From NCBI RefSeq assembly GCF_902635505.1, contig NC_045427.1, positions 517,847,665 through 517,911,664 of the forward strand: a stretch of 64,000 nucleotides of DNA. The letters are read 5' to 3'. How positions within the stretch are numbered: the stretch's first letter is position 1; each line of letters begins with the position of its first letter. Made by a program: the position numbers and the translations under genes. Below, piece by piece: positions 24,491 to 36,969 of the stretch. This DNA is from Sarcophilus harrisii (Eukaryota > Chordata > Mammalia > Dasyuromorphia > Dasyuridae). The notes beneath the pieces were generated by a model. It made no database searches. It worked only from the letters and a program-made list of their open reading frames with translations, and was not told the origin of the DNA.

Positions 24491-24849
24491 CTACATCAAA
24501 ACCTTGACATAAAACATCAGTCTTAATCCTGGATAGGTTCCAGATGGATTACAAAAACAACCAGCTATGGATATCTTGTATACTTCAGGTCACACCATGT
24601 GGGTTTTTAATTTTTAAAAAATTATTGTTATCTTAGGTTTTAATATCACTTTTGTTTCTGAATTATGTCCCCTCCTCTCTTATAAGTAGGATAGAGGAAC
24701 CATCCCTAGTAACAAAGAATTTTAAAATGAATAAAGAAATTAGCTAATCAAAATTGTCCACTAGATCCACATGTCCCTAATCCACCCCCTCTGCAAAGAA
24801 AGGAGCTACATTTTCTCAGCTCTAAGACCAAGCTTCTTAATTATTATAA

Positions 24850-25002
24850 TCATATGATATTCAGTTTCATTCTTTTATTTTGTCATTGACATAGCCATTG
24901 TATATATTGTTTTCTTGATTCTGCTTACTTTTTCAAGCTTCTCAGAATTCTTCATATTTGTTGTTAGTGTGGTCATTCATATTCTATTATATTCATATAT
25001 AT

Positions 25003-25038
<36 letters not shown>

Positions 25039-25465
25039 ACAATTTGTTTAGTGATGTGGTGGTGAATATTTTGATATTTATGGGCCCTTCTTTCTATCTG
25101 GGACTTCTTTGGGTTATATGCCAACAGTGGGAACTCTGAGTCAAAAGGTATTGACATTTTGGTCAATTCTTTTAGAATAACTCCAAACTGTTTTTCCAGT
25201 ATAATTACACCAATTCACTGTTTCACCAATGGCATTATCTTTCTCTAGTTCCTCCACATTGACTATGTACAGCTTTTGTAACTTTTGTCAATTTTCTAGA
25301 TTTGAGAAAAAACTTAAGAGCTGTTTTGATTGATATTTCTTTAATTGCTAGTGACTTAATGCAATCTTCCATATGATTCTAAATAGTGTGCAATTTTTCT
25401 TTTGAGAAATTTGTTCCCTGGTGATTTAAGGCAGATTTGCTTATCTGGCTTGTTTTTCCCCTATT
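24850..25465 (-). mobile_element. Old L1, ORF2 3' part, with (TA)n expansion
   Basis: The reverse complement matches the ORF2 end and the region upstream ('gggttatatgccaacagtgg', 'tccagtataattacaccaat', 'gatatttctttaattgct'). A (TA)n run of about 16 units sits inside at 25004-25036. Confidence 0.75.
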
Positions 25466-25479
25466 CAAAGAAAAATAAG

Positions 25480-25670
25480 AATTTAGGTCTGGGTTTTCAG
25501 TAGCTTGCTATGTTAACAGATCCAGGGAAAGAATAGCACTGAAACAGTAAAACATTTAATGTATACAGAAATCGTTAAGCAAAAACAACAACAACAACAA
25601 CAACAACAAAACAATCTCCTTTACACTCTGAGTAGAATTTCAATTACCCTTTCCCTTCAGACTAACTTAA
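25480..25670. repeat. Unassigned repeat, copy B
   Basis: Partner of 22000-22190 in the same orientation, 3.4 kb away. It carries an inserted (CAA)n run at about 25586-25611. Its family is not known to me. Confidence 0.4.
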
Positions 25671-26690
25671 ATGCTGCCAAATGGATGTCTCTGTTAGGGA
25701 TCCTTGTACATTAGGATGTGTCTCCTGGCTGAAGATAAAGATTTCATTGAAGTGCCAAGTCAGTACGTGGTTGCTTGTCTGCTTCTTGGTCTATATCTGC
25801 AATGTAGCTCCTGACTCGGTTTAAGCTAGATGCTGCTTGCTGTTCATGGTCTTCTCTGTAACCTTTTCGATAGCCAGGATATCTCTTTGTGCTTTCATTT
25901 CCCTGCATAGTCATGAACTGACAGAGCCCCATTATGTGTGCACCAAACCACCTCTTCTGTGGCCACACATGATCTCATGGAAGGAAATCTTTGTTCTCCC
26001 AAGGAATGTTTTCACATTGAGTCTAGTATTTTGGGAAATGTATTCTTTTCTGCCTCCCTGCCTGCCTTGAATGCTCTAATTCATGTGAAAACTTCAGGCA
26101 GAGCAACACAGGATCTAGAGCAATATGAGACCTCAGAGCGCAAAGCTCTCATTTGACAGATGAGGAAATTGAAAAGAAATGAAGTGACTTCTTCATGTAA
26201 TAGAGGATGTTACACAAGTACTAAGTCGTATTGGAAATGAATCAATTCCTCGACTCTGTAAATGTCATCATAACACAGCTGCATGATGGCAGCTGGTGAG
26301 ACATTTAGTAGGGCAGGGAAGGACCATCAAATCACATCATGTAAGAGTCTACAGACTCTTTTTGCTTTTCCTTCTGCCTCAAGCTGGTACTGATATAGCT
26401 GAGATGGAACAGCTAAAAAGCTGGTCAGTGCTGGTGGCTGAGTAAGGAGGGGTTTCCTAGGCAACAGAAGAGGGCCAGATGAAGAAGAGTATAGATAGTA
26501 GAGGTTACAATGACATTATGGTTTTTAAAAAATGCATACATACAGGCATATCTACACTCACCTACACACAACCACTTTCAGATCTAACTCTACCACAGAT
26601 TGATTTCACTTTTTTTTCCACCTGCAATTTGTAGATAGTAACAGTTACATCCATGTTTTTGTGGCTCTTGTTCACTATCAGCTTTACTTT
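25671..26690. other. No assigned feature
   Basis: Intron with one open stretch on the minus strand (25745-25888, 'YRKGYREDHEQQAASSLNRV') that ends in a stop and has no donor. A SINE-like word set ('gacagatgaggaaattgaaa') is visible at 26155-26175. Confidence 0.35.
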
Positions 26691-26694
26691 AACT

Positions 26695-26866
26695 TATATT
26701 GAAATAGCATTGTAAAGTTTGCAAGGTGTTTTATATACATAATGTCATTTGATTCTCACAAAAGAATCCCTGTTGGGGGTTAGGTAGTGATAGTGAAAGA
26801 AAGGCTTAATTACTTGGACAAGAAAATATAGCTAATGCTTAACATAATAGGGATCTGGCCAGAGCT
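26695..26866 (-). repeat. MIR
   Basis: 'tgaaatagcattgtaaagtt', 'tgcaaggtgttttatataca', 'catttgattctcacaaaaga' follow reverse MIR order. Confidence 0.8.
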
Positions 26867-26907
26867 TTATTATTATTATTATTATTTTGTGTTATTATTA
26901 TTATTAC
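26867..26907. repeat. (TTA)n microsatellite
   Basis: An interrupted TTA run adjoining the MIR end, continuing as TA-rich sequence to about 26960. Confidence 0.9.
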
Positions 26908-27826
26908 ACTATTTTATTACTATATACTGTAGTACTATATAATACTATATTATTATTTTGTTTCTTCTCTCCTAACAGTTTTTTTTCTTCCACTCCATTT
27001 TTCCTTTATTCCTACTTTCCTCCGGGAACCCATTTCTACCTTGCCTACCTTAGGGACAGGTACATTGTTAGGTAGTTAAAATTTACCTTTGCACCTTCTT
27101 CTTGCTTTCACTCTCTAGGTACTACCTCCGCATTTTCTCCCCTTTTTTCCTTCAAAATATAACTTCAGGAAAATGTCTGAATGCAAATCATCTTAAGTAC
27201 ATGATATGTACATGATTGATGAGGCCTAAGTGTGCAAATTTCCTAAAGGCATCTGATTTTAACAGAGGCCAGACCTTTTAAACCAAAGGAATAAAGGTGG
27301 AATTATGGGTTTTCAATAATTAGTAAATAATTGGGAAAGTGCTTTTTGGAGGAGATGGCAAGAAAACTTCAGAGTGTCTCTCACATTACATTTTCCCTGC
27401 TTTGAGGCTGATAAAAAAACAGAGATAAGTGGGCATAAGGAAAAGTGTTTCTGTTTAATCACTGGGGGAATAAAACTTCAATTCCAAAGGGCTGTGTGCT
27501 GCAGCTGGAACAATTAATCCCAACTGCAGGGATCTGGGTTGATTCATTCTTTCTGTACTCAGTCAATTATATTGAAATATTTGGTTTACTGAGGTACATG
27601 GGTGTCATTCGAAATGCATGCAAATAGCAATAAGAACATTTAACTACAACCTTGCTGGTTGTGCAAGCTTGAAGCCCTAACAAAAGGGGGACTGTGGTGT
27701 GAAGGGTAGATACTTCTGAAAACCAATAAAGGACCAGTGGAGGTAGTTTCCCAAGATGATAAAATTGGCTTAAGCAGGTGACTTTTCCCACCCCACCTGG
27801 TGGTGATTCACTTTCACTAGTCATAC

Positions 27827-27949
27827 CTCCACATTGAATCCTATGCCATGGGCCTTACACATCCGAAGGAAAACACTGTGGAAGATGAGGGACAGGTTGG
27901 TGTGAAACAGGTTGTTGGTCGTCAGTGCATAGCGAATGGATTTATCAAT
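27827..27949 (-). CDS. Coding exon of the unidentified minus-strand gene
   Basis: The exon is 123 nt with the acceptor 'catgatcttttccag' and donor 'GAG|gtatga'. It encodes 41 residues from '[20 protein letters not shown]' through '[15 protein letters not shown]' to 'IGFNVE'. Both ends are in phase 0, so it joins directly to the 3' end of exon 37593-37757. The sequence looks like a buried helix pair of an alpha-solenoid. The other frames contain stops, the exon holds CpGs that survive in CpG-depleted DNA, and no repeat signature overlaps it. This is the most convincing exon in the window, although I cannot name the protein. Confidence 0.85.
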
Positions 27950-27954
27950 CTGGA

Positions 27955-28260
27955 AAAGATCATGTAATTAGGTGTGAGAATCTAAGCTGAAACATTACTG
28001 CTATGTATTACTTCAGGGAGAGTTTAGGACATTTCTTTTGCTGTCATCCTTTGGGCATCTCCTGCTGGTCAGCCGGAAGCCTGTCAAAGAGTTCAGTTAT
28101 TGTAAGGTCTGAATGGTTTTTAATATTTTCTGAAGTTATCTAAAATATAACCATTAAAAGATTCAGTATTAGGAATCTGGCAGCCTGGCAACCTCTTTCA
28201 AAGTGCCTTCAACAGACATGATTTATTTTCTTCTGGAAATCAGATGTGATTTGCTCTTGG
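27955..28260. other. Intron, no assigned feature
   Basis: Non-repetitive sequence immediately upstream (gene sense) of exon 27827-27949. Confidence 0.35.
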
Positions 28261-28264
28261 AATT

Positions 28265-28425
28265 TGTGTTGTAGTAGGAAGAACACTGAATTTGGAGTCA
28301 GAAGATTTAGATGTGTGCCCTTTAATCTCATTGGACCTCTTTTTTTATCATTCGTAGAATTGGGATAATAATAGTTGTTACATGTCTCGCTAAATTATCC
28401 TGAAATAGGAATAGGAACTGGGTCT
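28265..28425 (+). repeat. MIR
   Basis: 'gtagtaggaagaacactgaa', 'tttggagtcagaagatttag' and 'attgggataataatagttgt' are present in order. Confidence 0.75.
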
Positions 28426-28494
28426 GTGATTACCTTGATATAGGGAACTTCTAATTGAAGAAAATGCTGCTTTCAGTTTAGATTGGCACCTTCT

Positions 28495-28620
28495 TTCCAA
28501 TTTATAGTTGTGGGGGGTTGCCTTGAGCATGAGAGGTTAAGTGGTTGCCCGAGGTTACAGAGCCAATATGGGACTTGGCTGTAAGTTTTTCTGGCTTCAT
28601 TCACTATGCCAGACTGTCTT
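28495..28620 (-). repeat. MIR fragment
   Basis: 'gagaggttaagtggttgccc', 'gaggttacagagccaatatg' and 'cattcactatgccag' are reverse MIR. Confidence 0.7.
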
Positions 28621-28974
28621 TATCATAAGTTGTAAAGTGACTAGTTAAATGTAAATGTGTCAAGATGCCGAAGTTTGTGACAATTGTAAATCTGGAGACC
28701 AGGATGTGCAGCCACAGTCATTATCATTCTTCTCACAGAGAACATTTGGATCATAGCCCTAGGCAGGGACTGGGCTTTAGGAGACTCCGAGGTGCTGTAA
28801 GGGATGGGCACCTAGAGTTGCTCATGGGTCCATAGTAGCCATGGGTAGAAGGTAGAGGAGGGTGGGTATTGCCAGCAGATGCTAAAAAGATCTGGGGTTT
28901 ATTTTCAACCATTATATTAAACACCCCCATCCTCCTTCCACTAGAACTGGAAGAATCAAAGAGCAGTTGATGAT

Positions 28975-29100
28975 GAGGATGGATGAGGAACCTAAAGCAC
29001 AGGGAAGAGTCTATGAATTCCTCAAGATCACACATTTTTTTAAGAGACAGAGCCAAGATGAAGCCAAGGTTTCTGACTCACAGTCCAATACTCCAGCTTA
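28975..29100 (-). repeat. MIR fragment
   Basis: 'gatgaggaacctaaagcaca', 'tcctcaagatcacaca' and 'ctgactcacagtccaatact' are reverse MIR. Confidence 0.65.
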
Positions 29101-29109
29101 TTTTCATGG

Positions 29110-30075
29110 CAATATTTAATTATTTTCACTTCTTATTGCTGTTTCTGATTTTTGCTTTTTTTAAAAGTTCTTTGATAAAAGCTAATTCTCTGTGTGCTTT
29201 AACCAGCCTCTCTGTCACCAATAAGGCACGTTCTGTTCTAAGCTTCTTAAATTTCTGGATTTGTCTCTATGTACTGTAGCCAATGTAGTTCAATTCCAAG
29301 TAGATATCAGTCCTGTTACTTTGTTAATTCCTATGGCAATGTTTCATGATGGAGTTGACCCCAAGTTCTCAAAAGTTGTGTCAGCAGAGTGCATGTTCTG
29401 ACTGGTGCCATTAGGATAGCAAGGTTGAGGAGTCAATGGATTTTTTTTTTTAATTGTAAGAATAAATCTTTTTATACCATGACATAATAGTGTGACTTTC
29501 TAAACTGGACACCCCTTTCCCTTTTTTTATGTTCAGATAAAATCATTTAGGGACTTCCAATCAGTACGTGTTTGCTGTAATAGAATTCCAAGGATACATA
29601 GGATACCAACCTCTTGTAAAGGGATAGACCGACTCTTCAGCACCTGCCCAGGGCCATCGAAGAGGCAAAGAGACAAACCTAGGGTTAGTTTGGAATAAAG
29701 TAAGACAGCTCTGCCTCTCTGTCAATGCAAAGCACAATGGCCATCAGGCCTAGGCATTCAGCTGTGCCGTCCCATAACACTCACTTTAAAAATGAAGACG
29801 CGGAAGGCAGAGCTATCTGTAGATATAAGTGAATTGTAAATACTCTAGAATTCCATTGTGATTACTGAGCATGTAATTGCATAGTAATTACCATGAATTC
29901 GCAAGATAATTCCAAGGTTATTTTTGTCTTCTAAACTTCTCTTATGCACCATCGTATAAAAACTAACAAAGCTGAGACTAGGCCAAAGAAAACAAGGAGA
30001 CTGGCACTGGGACGGCACAGGAGTCGGTGAGCCCTCAGCGCCTGCCTGCCTTGTCTGTGCTGTGGAACCAAGGTC
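29110..30075. other. Intron, mostly unassigned
   Basis: Unique-looking DNA. A somewhat CpG-richer patch occurs at 29990-30060 but has no frame or splice context. Confidence 0.35.
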
Positions 30076-30079
30076 TTCA

Positions 30080-30160
30080 GGGGCCTCCCTTGTGAAATGA
30101 AAGGCTGAATCAGATGGCCTCTAAGGTAATTTCCAGAACTAAGTTCTAGGGTCATATGGA
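30080..30160 (+). repeat. SINE 3' tail
   Basis: 'tgaatcagatggcctctaag' and 'gtaatttccagaactaagtt' are the CORE-SINE/CR1-type tail. Confidence 0.55.
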
Positions 30161-30304
30161 TGGAATTCTTTGGTTAGTGAATAAAAAGAGATGGCACCTT
30201 GTGTGTCTTCCTAGTAGAAGCCTCTAAAAATAAATAGTAATGGTGTTTTGGGAGGAAAACAGTCTGAAATTAAAGCCAAAACATCCCCATTTCCTTTGAT
30301 CTGG

Positions 30305-30538
30305 ATGACCTATCTTCTGTTTGTCTAAATCTTATTCATCTTGCAAGAACTAGCTCAAATCCTGCTTCCTCCACAAATCCCAGCCACTCCAGCCTTCAGG
30401 GTGCCCTGCCTCCTCCGAGACCCTTATAGTCTGCACCACATTTGATTATACACCTAGTTTCTCTCTTGCTAGCTTATTAGTTACACCTATGTTTTCTCTC
30501 CCCACCTAGATTAAAAGTTTCTTGAGGGTAAGAGCACA
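30305..30538 (+). mobile_element. L2 LINE, 3' end
   Basis: 'caagaactagctcaaatcct', 'gcttcctccacaaatcccag' and 'gattaaaagtttcttgaggg' are L2 3' UTR blocks. Confidence 0.75.
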
Positions 30539-30539
30539 C

Positions 30540-30790
30540 AGAAAAGCAATGTAGTGTAAGGGAAAGAACATCGGACTCGATTAAGAAGAAACATGTAAAG
30601 GTTATTACATTTTAGCTCCCATATTTATTGACAGTATATGGTCATGGGTGGGTCCCCCAATTTTTCTGAATTCCACTTTTGCCCCTGCGTGAAATGGGGT
30701 ATTATTACTTGCATGGCCTACCTCCCAGGTTTGTGGTAAGGAGAGTATCTGGGAAACTTTGTATAAATATGATAAAGCATGTTAGTATGT
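30540..30790 (+). repeat. MIR, near full length
   Basis: 'gcaatgtagtgtaagggaaa', 'cgtgaaatggggtattatta', 'ctacctcccaggtttgtggt' and 'tttgtataaatatg' occur in order. Confidence 0.75.
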
Positions 30791-31034
30791 AAAACAACAA
30801 TAAGACACACTGTTGTGTAAAGATGCTATGAATGTTGTCAGGGAACACGGTGCAGGGAGCAGGTGGGAGGTGTTCCTGGTGATGATGCATCCTATGGCCA
30901 TGCATCTAGGAAGAGAAGGACCTTGGAAGGGATCAAATTCATAGAATTATAAAAAAAAAATACCCCAAACACCAACCACACCTAAGGGGATGGTACATTT
31001 TTAACCTCTAGCCCATCTGTCTATAGGTGAGCCA

Positions 31035-31290
31035 TGGCCTTTTTCTAGGTCTTAGTTTCCTCAGCTATAAACATAGGGGATTAAGTTTGATGGTCACTAG
31101 CGTCCCTTCCCCTCTGAGATTCTCAATTCTAAAATCATGATACAGTGGAGAGAACATTCACGCTGGAGTTCGAGGGACTGAGTGCAAATCTTATCTCTGA
31201 GGATTCATACCTCAGAGACCTTGGGCAAGACGTTTCATGTCTCTGGGCCTCCATCCTTTTCTGCAAAATTACGAGGCCTGGAATATCAGG
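31035..31290 (+). repeat. Two SINE pieces end to end
   Basis: 31050-31135 is a SINE tail ('agtttcctcagctataaaca', 'gtcccttcccctctgagatt'). 31138-31290 is a separate MIR head and core ('tgatacagtggagagaacat', 'gaccttgggcaagacgtttc'). Confidence 0.7.
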
Positions 31291-31294
31291 CGCA

Positions 31295-32060
31295 AAGAGG
31301 AAAACTTAAGTCTAGCTCATATCAAATCTGACATAAAAAATGACAGAGACAATTGTACCATCTCAAGTCAATGGTTTCACAACTATAGACCATCCTTTTT
31401 GGAAAAGAAAACAAAAATACAGTTAAACTCTTTTTGGCCAGAAAGAGAATTAGTTGTTTGGTTTGAATAACTCACTTTCCATCATCAATAGGCAGTAGGC
31501 AATCAATACCAGTTTGTTAAGGATGAATAAAATCTAGCCTGAAATGGGAATTCATATTAACATTATATATCATAACTAATTCTCCCTATAGGTGCCAAGG
31601 CCTGTTCTGCGTTCTTGTGTACTTCCCCAGAAGTATTTGTGAGCCAGAGGCCTCCATACCACTGTCAACATTGATGTTTTTTCTTAGGCAGGTATGGGGA
31701 AATCTTGTGGCAGAGAATCTTTGGCCACAGCTCTGCTCTAGTAGAGCTCCCAGGGCCTCACCCAAAGCTTTCTGTAATGCATTAAAGGTAAAATACTTAT
31801 GGAGAGAACTGTTCCTTTTCTACTGTGGGGAATTCTCCTGCCCCAAGAAAATCTACTAATTTTTCAAGAAACAGGTAGAAGAGCGCATGTTTTACATTTT
31901 AGAGTATTATTTCATAACATGGATAATTTAAATAATGTTTCTTCCCATTCTTGATAGAAGCTACATTTAGATTTACTATTTTTTATAATTAGTATTTTAA
32001 ACCACAGAGTAAAATAAAAGATGTTCTGGGATTTTAATCCTGTTTGCCACTAATTTGTCT
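31295..32060. other. Intron, no assigned feature
   Basis: No repeat, exon or RNA gene was recognised. Confidence 0.35.
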
Positions 32061-32064
32061 AATT

Positions 32065-32160
32065 ACTTTTTTTCTGTTTTAGCTTCTGTACTTGTAAAAT
32101 GACATATTGAATTGATTTCCAACATCCTATCTAGCTCTAAAATTCTATGATTTTAAGATT
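32065..32160 (+). repeat. SINE 3' tail
   Basis: 'gcttctgtacttgtaaaatg' with 'tctagctctaaaattctatg' is the tail of a CORE-SINE. Confidence 0.6.
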
Positions 32161-33164
32161 CTAAATGAGCTTTAATTTGAGTAAAACATCAGAACTTTCT
32201 CTCCATATTATAACTCCCACAAGGGAGGTGATTTCTATGAAACAGGTTCTTAAGCTTTTTGATATGTCTATAATGGGCCTTTTCCGCAGTTTGGTAAGCC
32301 TGGGAACACTGCCTCAGGAAAATGGTTTTAAATGCAAAAAATAATATACACAGAATTTCAAGGAAATAAAAGGCTAATGAAAACAAAGATTTAACTTTTT
32401 TTCTCATCTGAATTCAAGGACTTTGTAATCTATCCATGGATTCTTTGGGAATCTGCGAATCCTAAATTAAGAACCTTTAACATAAAAGTCTGAAATCAAT
32501 TGCCCAAAATATTTTGTCTAATTACCTACTACCTTCTTGGAATATTTTTAACCCAATGTACCTGGTCACATCTCTGATTTCCTCTAATTTGTCCTAAAGA
32601 GCTGATTCTCATCTTGGGTGTAATTCTCTAGGTGTTTAATGTCCTTTTTGTGATGGAGATACCTTTAATCTATGAAGATAACTTTGAGAGTGCACGCCAA
32701 AAGAACTAGTCTGATTTCTAGTAGGCATTTCTGTGATTTCCTTCATCAAAAACATTTATGGTGAAATGCATTCATTAAGTCTTCATGATTCCTTTGGGAT
32801 GGGCTATGGGTATTTTGTGGCTGAAGGGCTCACCTAACGTCACATCCAACAACTGCCTTTGTGTAGTCTGGGTTAGAAGGCCTTCTCTAAAGTGATGGAG
32901 TTCATAAAATTTCCTTTGTCACTTTTCATTCCCCCACCCTCTGTCTCCACTATGATATCCCTTCCCTTCTTCTTGAAATACTAAATCCTTACCTCAAATC
33001 TCTCTCCTTTTTCTCACACCTGTATTTCCTAAGAGTTTAGTTGCTAACTGAGCTGTGAATGGTTTAAGATATGATTCTTTCTGAGGTCATTTAAATTTTA
33101 ATAAGAGAAGTGAAGTCCAAAACATCGAATCTAAATAATAAAATCTCACATTTCTACATATTTT

Positions 33165-33365
33165 GGTATTTACATGGGGCTTTCTTCACAACACTCCAGT
33201 GAGAAAAGATAGAACAATTATTAATATTCCTATTTTATAGATTGGAAATTGAGACTAGGATAAGATGTGTTATGCTTATTGCCCCCGGGGGAACAAGTGC
33301 CACATTTGGGATTTGAATCCTGATCTTTTCTGATTACAATTCCAGGGTTACTTTCTTACTATAAC
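33165..33365 (-). repeat. MIR
   Basis: 'tcctattttatagattggaa', 'attgagactaggataag' and 'acatttgggatttgaatcct' are reverse MIR. 'gcccccgggggaac' replaces the usual 'gcccaaggtcac' site. Confidence 0.75.
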
Positions 33366-33369
33366 ACAC

Positions 33370-35690
33370 TGCTAAAAGGAAAGAAACAAAAGTGGAATAT
33401 TTGAGCATGAGGATCTTGCTGGAGACCTCTCAAAAAATAGCAACTAGGCATTCACCAAACCCAAACCTGTCCACATAGTCTGTGTCAGTCTGGACTTTTT
33501 TGTAAGACCCTGATCTGCCATTGCTGAACAGTTTAAATTTCACAGAACCCAGTTAGACATGACTTGAAAATGCAGAGATTGACTCTCAGTGGAAAAAGAG
33601 TAAAAATCAAAAAAGTACAAAAAAGTTCTTGGTTAAAGTCCAGTCTTCTTTCTAAATTACAATCTTACAAGAATTCTTATGCTAAATAAAAAGAAACTTT
33701 AAAATTCTCTTTTTCATTGGAGAATATAATTTTGTTCTAGCCACAATTTAAATCTATTTCCTTCTGAGCTTGAGAAAGGGAAGTGCAGAGTGCATTTCAT
33801 TTTCTCCATGATACTTGTTTTGACAGTGATGTATTTAAGTTGACATAGTTGAAATCCTTGTGTAATAAATCTCTGCCTGAGAATTAATCATGTTTATAAT
33901 ATTCTGAGAATTAATAACACCCATTGCTCAAATCATTAACTGAAAAAAGGAGCTTCCAAAATCTGTTCTCTGCAGTAAGGGACCACAAATAAATGAATGT
34001 TTGATAAAATAATCCAAGTAGCAGTTTAACAAGCGTAAACTTGAATGGGGCTGCAATAACACAGAACTATTGTTTAAGGGTTGGCATGAGGCTGATGAGG
34101 TGCTTATTTTGGTTACAAAGCATGCATCCACATGCATAATGAACTGCACTCTGAATTATTAATGTGTTGCTTATTTAGCCTCATCTGTCTAGAAGATAAT
34201 GTATCCTAACTATAATGAGTGATTGGTTTTGTACATAATTACAGTAGCAGCAGTATCTAGGAAATTTGTTCTTTCAAAGAAGGATTTCTAAAAATAAAGT
34301 CATCACATAAACTCCGTTGTTGTTCCATTTTATCAAAATCAAAACCGGAGCATTTGAGAATTCATAATAAATTAAAAGAGACAGAATCATTATTAACATC
34401 ATAATTTAACACAAAAGGTTTTACTTAATCATTCATTACAGATCATATGCTGTTAAAATGTTTATGAACGTCTTGGGTTATTTTAAGATATTTTCCAAAA
34501 CAGTTCTTGTTACTACTCCTTGAAAACCCAGGAAGAAGAAGCCAGAAGAACAGCTAGATAAAAAACAATAAGAAAAGGATGACAATTTATGCTAATTCTG
34601 ACAGAATTTTAATTAAAAAAAGTTGCTACTTGATTACTTTTCATTTTTAAAACGTCTACTTCTGGGACTAATCATAACTAATTTCTCTTTGTTCTCAAAA
34701 TGGTTGCTTGACAAGAACATTAGATCAGGGGCTCATTAACCTTTAAATTATAATTTCTTGACATCTTCTTTTAGGGCAGGAATGGGACAATATCACTTCT
34801 GTGAGTATGAGAAGAAAAAAGTTTGAGTTTTTGTTTTGTTCAGTTTTTGCCCTGACTCTCCTTATGCAAAATGTCTTTCCAAGTCAGAAGTACTTTATGG
34901 TTTCTGAAATCTTTTGTACTTTCATAAGCATTTTGTTTTTGCCCTTCTTTTCCTTGTATTCTTCAAAGAAGCATTGTCAAGTTGGATAAGATGACAGCTT
35001 CCTTTTCCTAAAAATGGAATCATAATCTGCACAGTTTTCAAGTAAAATTTCTGTTTGGTTTTAAATGCAGGCTATCCATACTTGTATATACCTGTGTGTA
35101 CCTGGGCATATCTGTGTGTACTTCTGAGCACAAAGACAAACACAATTATAAGTACACACTTCCACTCACACCAAAACTGAGGCTTTTATCTTTCTAAAAA
35201 TCAAAAAAGTACATTCTGGTCCATACTTGATTATAGTAACAAGCAGCACACTCTCCTTCTAGAATTATAGGACTTTCAGACCATTCAGCACCATAGTGCT
35301 TTCCTCTCCCGTGTCCGAGTATTGCAAGACTCTTTCTCTGAAGATTTCCACAATACTGTCTGCATTTAGGAAGGAAGCCAGCAGGCACAATGGGGGAAAC
35401 CATTGAGCGTGTCTCTCATACAAAACACAACATATGCTTTTGGCTAGACATCTCTGAAGCAACATATTTAAAGCCACAAATTGTCATTCAATGCAGACTA
35501 CTGACTGAATACCACCACCATCTGCAGCATTCTTTTAGAAATTGCCTGAATTTGGGATGGCCCATCCTGAAACTCATAGCCAGTAGGACAAGAGGTGGGT
35601 TTCTACATTTTTCTTTGCTACTGAAAGGCCAACAGAGAGGTGAACATCTCTGGAGATAGGGATTTAGAATTCCTTTCTGCAGGCAATTAG
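33370..35690. other. Intron, mostly unassigned
   Basis: 2.3 kb without a confident repeat. At 35265-35480 both strands stay open for about 60-70 codons with an acceptor-like site on each strand, but no matching donor was found, so no exon is called. Confidence 0.35.
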
Positions 35691-35699
35691 GACTTGCTC

Positions 35700-36210
35700 A
35701 TCATGGGGCCATCTTTCTTTGTCCATCTTTCCCTTTGAATCAAATTTTGCTCTTTATAATCTGATTCCTTATTATGTTTTCAGTCTTATTAGACCTTCCA
35801 CCCCTTTATTAAATCTATGGTCTGGCCAAACTGGCCTCCTTGCTATTCTTCACACTAGACACACCATTTCATGTGTCTGTGCTCTTTGAACTAGCTGTTC
35901 CTCATGCATAAAACAGATACCATACTCACCCCTGCCTCTTGAAATCTCTCGTTTACTTCAAGACAACTAGGCTCAGGCTTTGTTTTCTGCTCTGTCTTTC
36001 CTGGACTCCTGGTCACTTCCAGCTAAGGTTCCCTGCCTCCCCCAAGTTTACATTATTTTGTATGTTTTCTCACATGTTTGTGTGTTGCGTGTTCATGTTA
36101 TCTCCTCTGTTAAAATGTAAAATCCTTGGGGTCATGAACCTTCACTTTTGCCTTTGTACCCCTAGTACCTAGTACATAGTAGGTGCTTAATAAATGCTTG
36201 ATGATTAAAT
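35700..36210 (+). mobile_element. L2 LINE, 3' part to its end
   Basis: 'ttggcc'-type block 'ggccaaactggcctccttgc', then 'gtctgtgctctttgaactag', 'cccctgcctcttgaaatctc', 'aatccttggggtcatgaacc' and the terminal 'catagtaggtgcttaataaa'. Confidence 0.9.
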
Positions 36211-36292
36211 TTTTGTGTCCAAGTTAAGCAGATGAGGTTAGCACAAAGAGTGATAGCCATATAAGGAGGTGTTCCTTCACAGTGCATCTTTC

Positions 36293-36540
36293 CAGCTAAG
36301 TGGCACAATGGATGTCAGGAAAATTTGAGTTCAAATACTGCCTCAGGCATTTACTAGTGATATGATCCCAAACAAGACACTTATTCTATTTTAGCCTCAA
36401 TTTCCCTATCTGCAAAATGGGAATAATGTTAGGATTTATAGCACAGAATTATTGTGAGAGTCAAAATAGATAAAATATGGAAATTTTATAAATGCTAAAG
36501 TACTATAAAATGCTAATCATTATATTTATTATTATTCAAC
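36293..36540 (+). repeat. Marsupial SINE/MIR
   Basis: 'agctaagtggcacaatggat', 'gagttcaaatactgcctcag', 'atctgcaaaatgggaataat' and the ATT-rich end. Confidence 0.85.
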
Positions 36541-36734
36541 TGCCTACCTAGACATATAGGTGATGTTAACAATGAGTACTTTATGATTTTTCTTCTGGAA
36601 CTGCCACATGTCCAGGATTTATTAAAAAAATAAGAGAATTTTAAAGTTGGAAGAAATCAGTTGAACTACTCTGAGGCATCTCATTAAAAATGTTTAAAAC
36701 TTGGATTCCCAAGATAGGGATTGCTCAGCCTAGG

Positions 36735-36965
36735 AGTTACGGAAAGAGTATAAGTTTGGACTTAAAACTATGAATCCCAGATCTGCCACTTACTAGCTTT
36801 GCGAACTTGGATAATGACTTAGGTTAGCCATTTACCTTCCTGAGGCCTTATGATCTTATTTATTATAAATGGGAGGCTGCTAAGATGAGTATACTTGTTC
36901 TGATGATGGTGTAGCTTTTAGGGCAGAAGAGCCTTGTATAAGTAGGTGCTCAATAATGTTATTTG
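36735..36965 (+). repeat. MIR
   Basis: 'cagatctgccacttactagc', 'ttatttattataaatgggag' and 'agtaggtgctcaataatgtt' are present. Confidence 0.8.
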
Positions 36966-36969
36966 ATAA

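Noticed and set aside
25744-25968. Minus-strand 74-codon frame 'YRKGYREDHEQQAASSLNRV' with an acceptor-like start
   Set aside because: It ends in a stop with no donor, is out of phase with the gene, and resembles no family that I can name.
35265-35480. Both strands open for 60-70 codons with acceptor-like sites
   Set aside because: No usable donor on either strand, and the phases do not fit between exons 37593-37757 and 27827-27949.
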